Below, piece by piece: positions 58,201 through 64,000 of a DNA stretch of 64,000 nucleotides. The stretch covers positions 1 through 64,000 of the forward strand of contig JAUGWO010000106.1 of NCBI GenBank assembly GCA_049724395.1, in the 5' to 3' direction. This stretch comes from Spongospora subterranea f. sp. subterranea (lineage: Eukaryota; Endomyxa: Phytomyxea; Phytomyxea; Plasmodiophorida). Under the pieces are notes generated by a model. It saw only the letters and a list, made by a program, of their open reading frames with translations. It was not told the origin of the DNA and did no database searches. The first letter of the stretch is position 1, and each line of letters starts with the position of its first letter. The translations under genes were made by a program, and so were the position numbers.

Positions 58201-60690
58201 AGACTCTGCCGCGAGTTTATCAGATTTACGTGAGACTGGTAAAGCTGCTGCTCGCAAATGTTTTTGTCAGTTTATCAAGTCAGGACTAGGACTTCCGATT
58301 GAGTTTTCCCATGCTGTCAAACTCGTGGGAACAATTTTTCGTGAACGAAAGGGTATTTAACGCGATTTTACCGTTGTGTTCATGAGTTGATCACATGATA
58401 TGACAGTATATGCTGAGAACAGATCAGAGTGAGCTCATTCACCAACTTACCGCTCAACTGAAGCAATGCACCTGTTCCGGACGCCTCACTTCCACGGAAA
58501 GGAACGGGTCCTCTGGGGATGCGGTCTTCAGAGCCCTTCACGAAATCGGTGAAAATGCCAGAATATCCACATAGCGTTAGCTGAAACGGGTTGCTTTACT
58601 AGATCAAAATTCATCCCCACCTGGGGTGTTTCGCTCCCAAATTCAGTTTCTATCGTCCGTCTTCCAGCAATTAGTTACAGGACGTCATCCGCAAAACAGT
58701 CGTGAGACTATGGTTGTGGACTTTACCGTCCCGTCAAACAGGCCAGATGCTCTAAGGACTATCGGTACTTGACTCGTTATTCTCTTGCATCTCTCTCACT
58801 TCTTTCTTATGTAGGTCGACGATCAACATTGTTTTGTAGCCAGTGTGGCCGGTCTACCACCATGCTGGCCCGCTGCTGTCAAGATTGTCTCACTCAGAAC
58901 AACCCCAATTCCGGTCAGAACTTCTTCTTGATTCTCCATCCGTCTTACGCTCGTCCAGGCCTTGTCGAACGTCCAAATGTGTACAGACAATGGGAATTGG
59001 CGCAAGAATCACTTCAAGAAGAAATTTCTCAATTACGAACCTGTCTGAACAAAGCTGCTACTGTTATTGCTGAGCTGGAATCCAGGCTTGAAGATTGCAG
59101 CCTCGAGAAGGCTCGGTAAACTTGATTTGGTTATTTCATGACCGTATTAACTCCTTTCTCAGCTTTTCTCTTGATTTGGAGCGTATCACTAAGGAGAAAC
59201 AAGCATATGTGTCTCTGCTTGAGGAATCTGTTGCGGAAATTCATAATATGGAAGGTATTCGATCTCAGCATTGTCATCCAACTTCTGATAGTGATCATTG
59301 CTGTAGAGGCCGAGAGAGACTTACGTAGCGCGCACCGCGTCGTTGATGATGAATTACATCGGTCGAAAGTTCTGTTAATAGGGGAAGGCCGAGCTAAACA
59401 AGTCCTCGAACGTTTCGTAACTTGCGAGCGTTAACTGATTTGTTGTACATAGGTATTCTCTCGTCGATTGCGGATGCTGCAAGAAACTTTATCGGTCACT
59501 CGTGATGAGTTGCAGCAATATCGTCAAGAATCTGTCAAACTTCAGTCTGTCAACAGTATGTACATCACCGTCTATCCGTTCGATTTCTGACCTATATTTT
59601 AGAGCAGCTTTCCTCTGAGCTTGACATTGCGCGGAGCTCTGCCCTTGATAAGTCCGTTCAGGTACTTTTTTTCATCCCATGTTGTTTGTAAATTAAGGGC
59701 CTTCAACAGCCTGGTATCATTGAAGTTCAAAAGAAGCTTCAGGAAGAGATTTCATCGCTTTCGCATCAGTTGCAGCAGTCCGCAATCAAATGTGATGAGG
59801 CGCATACCTTGATTAAACAACAGAAGGTTTCCGTGGATCCCGCATGACGCAGTGCTGCTAACTCCTACTTCTGAACAGGTAGAATTAGAATCGACACATC
59901 GAGATAATCGTGGTTTAAGAACGGTCGTCATCGATCTTCAATCGTTGTTGAAAAGGCAACTTCGCGGCGTTTCCGCAATGATTCCTCAAGCAAAGTTTTT
60001 CATCAAAGAATATGTTGAAAGGGAATCGCGGTTTTTTTCTAATCAAGTAAAGTCTGTGCTGAAACTAGTACGTTGTTTTTACTATATTCGGTTTCTTTTT
60101 CGTCACAACTGTGCATAGATCAATGCCCAGTTTTCGGGGTCCGCATTGCTAAGGGCACAGCTGGCTGAGCTCACTGACAAAGAAGTCCTTCAATCGCAAG
60201 CACTTGTACGCGCTGGTCGACAGTTAAAGGAGTTTCAGGTAGAGGCTTAACCACAGCATGTCGGTAGCGGAGCTTTTTTCATCGTCAATGGACAGATTGT
60301 ATTAAGTGCCCAGGCGACCCAAACACAATCATTAAAGAATGTTCTGCGGCAGAGCGAGCAAGACGCTAACAATCTCCGAGTATGCGCAATGAGTTCCATT
60401 TCGAGTGACCTCTGATCGGTCGTATTTATTCACTGGAAATTGCAGGAGCTGATTCAAGAGAAAAATATAGCGCTACGAACGTTAACTACAGAACGTGACG
60501 CTTATAGGAACAACAAAAAGCAGGTAAAATGCTCTACTCTAGTTTTTACTCGCCCACCAAGTTTCAATCTCGTCAGGTGAGTGATAGTGACGATTCTTTA
60601 CCAAAGCGCAGTGAGGATGGGTCCGATTCCAAACCGTACCGACGCTACGTCAATGCTGTCACGCCTATCATAGATAGAAAATTGCCATAA
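52253..60690 (+). CDS. Giant coiled-coil protein (~2,207 residues, 34 exons)
   Basis: Thirty-four exons join with intron phases consistent throughout; the largest are 52997-54287, 55079-55765 and 56141-57214, and the last is 60577-60690 (stop TAA). Introns are mostly 45-80 nt. The product is almost continuous coiled coil, of the golgin, pericentrin or TPR class in shape, but no diagnostic domain is seen. Two exceptions: a less helical region (about 57934-58764), and a possible zinc-binding pair FCSQC...CCQDC in the exon at 58815-59115. It ends with an acidic then basic tail (VSDSDDSLPKRSEDGSDSKP). Exons 54343-54410/54457-54592, 54640-54707/54763-54898 and 54960-55027 form a tandem exon duplication. 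The ATG at 52253 is the first in-frame one. A scaffold or tether role at centrosome, Golgi or nuclear pore is inferred only from architecture. Confidence 0.85.
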
Positions 60691-60739
60691 ATTTACCCAC
60701 TAATTTACATGTTCCTCTGTTGTGTTTGAGTACAGCCTG

Positions 60740-61639
60740 GCCACTTTCCTTGCCGATCTTATTAGAATTGGGCTTCTTACCCGAATCTTGGAAATTCGTC
60801 GTCTTCAGGTGCTTATATGGCCAGCTTGTTTTGATCCATAGAGTGCTGGCCGGTTTGTTCCCAATTATCCTGATCCGCATCTCTCTTTAGTCGGAATTCC
60901 TTCTACCGAGAATATTGTCCGAAACTATCGCTCAGATCGCGTTGCCTTGTCCAATCAAGTTGCGCCATATATCGACCAACCGAAGGAGTGGACTTTCTTC
61001 CATAGCCGATTCCTCAGAATTTGAATGGAAAGTTCGGACCCGGTGGCTACGTCATTTGTGTCGATGAGGTGGAGCGCTACTCTGGTCGCTGCAGCACTTA
61101 TTGGCATTTAGGTCAAGAAAAGCCTAAAGGTTAGAGCCTTGTTTCCGTGTGAAATCTAGCTCGATTGCAATCTTTCTCAGTCATATGACATCAGAGCATC
61201 GATCAAAGCGGATCTTCATCCATTTAGTCAATCCCCGAACGTCTCAATCTCTGCGGTGACAAAATCGCCCGACAATCGAAACTTGCTCTTCGCTGTTCGA
61301 TCGTTGGTTTATTCAAACTCGTGTTGTACGCGTTGCCCTCCAAGGGAAGAACCCGGAAATGCGGAACTGTCAAGGTCGATAACATGTTGTTGCACTCAAG
61401 CCTCGCTTTACATATTGAGCTTTATGCCGAGTCATTTTTCAAATGCTCCTTCCAGCAAATATTATTTTCTCTCAAACGCACGTGTTCCGGATTTGAAAGG
61501 TTCCACAAACGTTCGTATCCGACTCCCGGCATTGTCGCTTCGATCGTTTTTATCGCGTGCCCAGCCATCCTCCAGCAAATCATCTGTAGATCAACTCATT
61601 TTCCTCAAAAACCCGAGAAACTGGCAAAGTAGGCGGTGA
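60740..61639 (+). CDS. Unresolved spliced gene
   Basis: Several + segments look coding: FEYSLATFLADLIRIGLLTRILEIRRLQ (about 60729-60806), then after a plausible intron SAGRFVPNYPDPHLSLVGIP and ENIVRNYRSDRVALSNQVAPY (60840-60990), and a Ser-rich frame from about 61191 to 61639 ending NPRNWQSRR. I could not find a start codon or a fully phase-consistent set of exons; one junction near 61018 needs either a very short intron or a frameshift. It is convergent with CDT2. No family is recognised; it may be a broken gene. Confidence 0.3.
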
Positions 61640-61665
61640 GAGACGTTGCCGGTCTTGATTTGAGG

Positions 61666-63528
61666 TCAACTTTTATTATTTTGCCTGGGCGGCGACAATC
61701 GCCAAAGCTGGTTTAGAGTTGTTTGCCTAACAGTGGTAGGTGTACTTATTGATGAACTTGCGGGCAACTCGTTAGCCAAGCTTTGGGGTGATAAAGTATG
61801 TAAAGTCGGTATGCGGTTATGAGTATATCTTCTGTACTTCCAGATTCGGACGTCTCCGTCTGAACAAGATTTAATTTCTCTTCAGCGTTTATGGTATCAG
61901 GGAATTACCATCAGAACATGAAGCTATACAATCTGGGTCGCACGAATCCCAGGCGACCCCATTGATATCCCCATGACCAGCGCCTGGTAGAATTTGGCAA
62001 ATATTTGGTTCTTGACAGTCGAACAGCTGGAGTGATCCAGTTGCGGTCCCACCAAGAATGAATCTGAAAGGACTTAATGTCACATAATATTCCCAATGAT
62101 ATAATACCTTCCACAAGGAGAAAAACAAGACTTCACATAAAATGAACTTTTCAATACTGCATCCTTGTTAAATATCAGTGGTGCAATATTAAAACCCTAT
62201 CGTCAACCATCAAATATTATTCAGCATTTTTTTAGGAAAGATACCTTTGCTCTGCAATCAGCGTACACCGCCCGTATGGAGTTAGTACAACTGACTAAAA
62301 GACGTGAACGGGAGCCGTTTTCGTCTAGGCTGAGGCTAGAAATGCCGGTTGACTAATTGAGAAGCTGGTTACATTGATATCGATTATGGAAAAATGGAGT
62401 CAACAACCTGAGGGGGTTTACATTCAGCAACTGGACTTGTACTATTGAATTTTCTTAGATCAAACAACTTGACACACCCATCAGATGCCCCGCCTGTAGC
62501 CAGTAAATTCGTATCGCCCAAAAATAACACTGGGGGAACCACGTGTAGGTTAATAATATCATAAACAATATATCTGAAGAAGTACCTGATGACACCGATT
62601 TAGGTGACTCGGCGTGGAAAATATGGCGTCCACCACGAGACCGTCTAGCAGGAGTCAGTTGCTTGGATTGATGAGGAGAGATCAACGCTCCAACTGGTGA
62701 TAGCGATGCACCGGGAATATTCCTCAGGCGGCGAGTATCCCTAACGCAACAAATTCAATGCTATCTAACCATGTTGGGCCAAACATTTTCACCATATAAA
62801 GACATTGCCATCCCTGGATCCACTGGCAAACACACTGGAGGTTTCCCGATGAACGCTCAGTGATTTCACTGAGGCAGTATGACCAAAAGCCGCTATTTGA
62901 GACTGCGTCTCTGCCAAAGAGTAAACATCGGTTTGATGACAAAAACAGCGAGGCATTCGAACCAATATCTGATATGGTGCAGGTTTTGTCGCCAGACGCG
63001 GTCAAGATAGACGTATCATTGTTATACCAACACGCCGCATATATCGCATTCTGATGAACAGATCGGTTGAACACTGTTTGTTCAATGTATCAGCGCATAC
63101 ACAGTCTCTGAATTTGACCTACATACCGATGTTGCGGCTGCTGAGGTCAATGATATTGATAAAACCATCCTGAAGCTCGTTGGTCAGTACATGTTGACTA
63201 TAATTCAGCAGTCATTGTGACCTCGTCCGCCACAAGACAAGCCCGTTTGTTTGATGGCGACTACAGTACTGATCAGCAAACCGATGAGAACATGAGATAT
63301 CTTCGAACCTTATTGAACGCAACCACGTATGGGATAACAGGTTCCCCTTCATCGCCATCAAATCTGTAGGCGTCCGCAATGCTCGACTCGAACGTGCCGC
63401 TTCGCAGAACTATTCCATTGCGGCATCAAATGCCGGATCACGATAATGGAGACGAAAGCAGACACACCGCTAAACGGTTGAAACCGATGTCTCAGACCAT
63501 TCTCCTGATTCCGTATCTTTTGAAGCAT
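61666..63528 (-). CDS. DTL: CDT2/DTL, WD40 substrate receptor of CRL4
   Basis: Twelve exons (63528-63468, 63409-63309, 63260-63222, 63175-63127, 63073-62963, 62910-62793, 62740-62586, 62529-62408, 62352-62245, 62163-62108, 62063-61909, 61859-61666) join in phase to 422 residues. WD40 blades are visible: CLVADELQDGFINIIDL, HQNAIYAACW...TASGDKT, GHTASVKSLSVH...ASGSRDGNVFIWDTR, LLATGGASDGCVKLFDLRK, SSFYVKSCFSPCGRF and GHGDINGVAWD...ASCSDDGDVRIWK. The WDTR at ~160-163 is the WDxR motif that docks CRL4 receptors on DDB1. CDT2 recognises PCNA-bound degrons (Cdt1, p21, Set8) and destroys them in S phase. It is shorter than animal DTL because the long C-terminal tail is reduced to about 60 residues. 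Confidence 0.9.
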
Positions 63529-64000
63529 CGCCGAAAGGTGTTTTCAAGGGGGTTTTCAGGGAGATCGTCCGATGTGTGCTGTTCAAAGGTGTCAGCTCAA
63601 CAACTTCCTACACATCGCGCAGCATCCAATACGCTTGCTGAGTCCCACTTGATCCAGCTATGGTTGGTACTGCTACCAAATAAATATCGATGGTCAATAT
63701 TGGAGGATCCTTCGTGATAATTATGATGATGATAGTGCAGTGACAGGACAGAAGACAGGATTGGGCTGCGCCCCATTTTTCAGTCACTTCAGGATGCGAA
63801 AAACGCGCCAAACACATCGCTATAGCCGGAAATTGAATCGCGCGCGACCCTCCTGTGATAGATAGGATTCTACCCGCCTCAACCATGTTACGCGAGGTGG
63901 TATCAAACCTACAATTCTGCGCAGTTTGAAATCCGAATTTCCCTGAGGAGGAGTACTGTACATTAAGATTCGGATTTTGGATTATCAGTTGAGATAACGA
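63529..64000. other. Upstream region of CDT2; window end
   Basis: Only short overlapping frames (63608-63886 on -, the end of 63379-63717 on +) with no motifs. Confidence 0.4.

Overview
The window is nuclear DNA from a eukaryote, most likely a unicellular protist with a compact genome. Housekeeping genes are cut by many short GT-AG introns (mostly about 45-90 nt), there are two nuclear tRNA-Ala genes with Pol III T-run terminators, and the gene content is purely eukaryotic: SmE, ribosomal protein L38, histone H1, a PSTAIRE CDK, proteasome Rpn11, CDT2/DTL, TCF25/Rqc1, ITFG1 and a CM1-motif protein. The combination of MULE-like, Ty1/copia and Ty3/gypsy relics with tiny introns would fit a plasmodiophorid or another rhizarian-type protist, but that placement is a guess. 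Gene models below were built by reading splice sites by eye; for the spliced genes the intron phases close across all exons.

Layout. 0-15 kb is transposon-rich: a frameshifted MULE transposase, an inverted repeat, a 24-bp satellite, a Ty1/copia relic interrupted by a 3.5-kb Ty3/gypsy element with 150-bp LTRs and a 5-bp target duplication, an unknown secreted-type protein (11.3-12.6 kb), tRNA-Ala(AGC) and a second copia fragment. 16-19.5 kb holds SmE, an unknown two-exon gene and a tail-anchored coiled-coil protein. 19.8-21 kb is a large inverted repeat and a tandem repeat. 21-32 kb is gene-dense: HtrA-type protease, branched-chain aminotransferase, TCF25, a small secreted-type protein, histone H1, an unknown four-exon gene, a CM1 gamma-tubulin-complex-binding protein and a small coiled-coil protein. 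32-35 kb has no convincing gene. 35-43.6 kb carries ITFG1, a small single-TM protein, an acidic/charged-repeat protein, Rpn11, a foldback repeat with a 22-bp satellite, and a CDK1-type kinase. 44-52 kb has another foldback, tRNA-Ala(CGC), RPL38, UDP-glucuronate decarboxylase, copia RNase H relics and a small unknown gene. 52-60.7 kb is one 34-exon gene for a ~2,200-residue coiled-coil protein, followed by an unresolved locus and CDT2/DTL on the minus strand.

Functional themes: cell-cycle control (CDK, CDT2, Rpn11), microtubule-centre or Golgi-type scaffolding (CM1 protein, giant coiled-coil protein, tail-anchored coiled-coil protein), RNA and translation (SmE, RPL38, TCF25, tRNAs) and metabolism (BCAT, UXS). 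Neighbouring genes look independently transcribed, many of them convergent or divergent; nothing suggests operons. The most unusual items are the gypsy element whose RT/RNase H region is replaced by an inverted copy of its own 3' end, and the tandem 68+136-nt exon duplication inside the giant coiled-coil gene.
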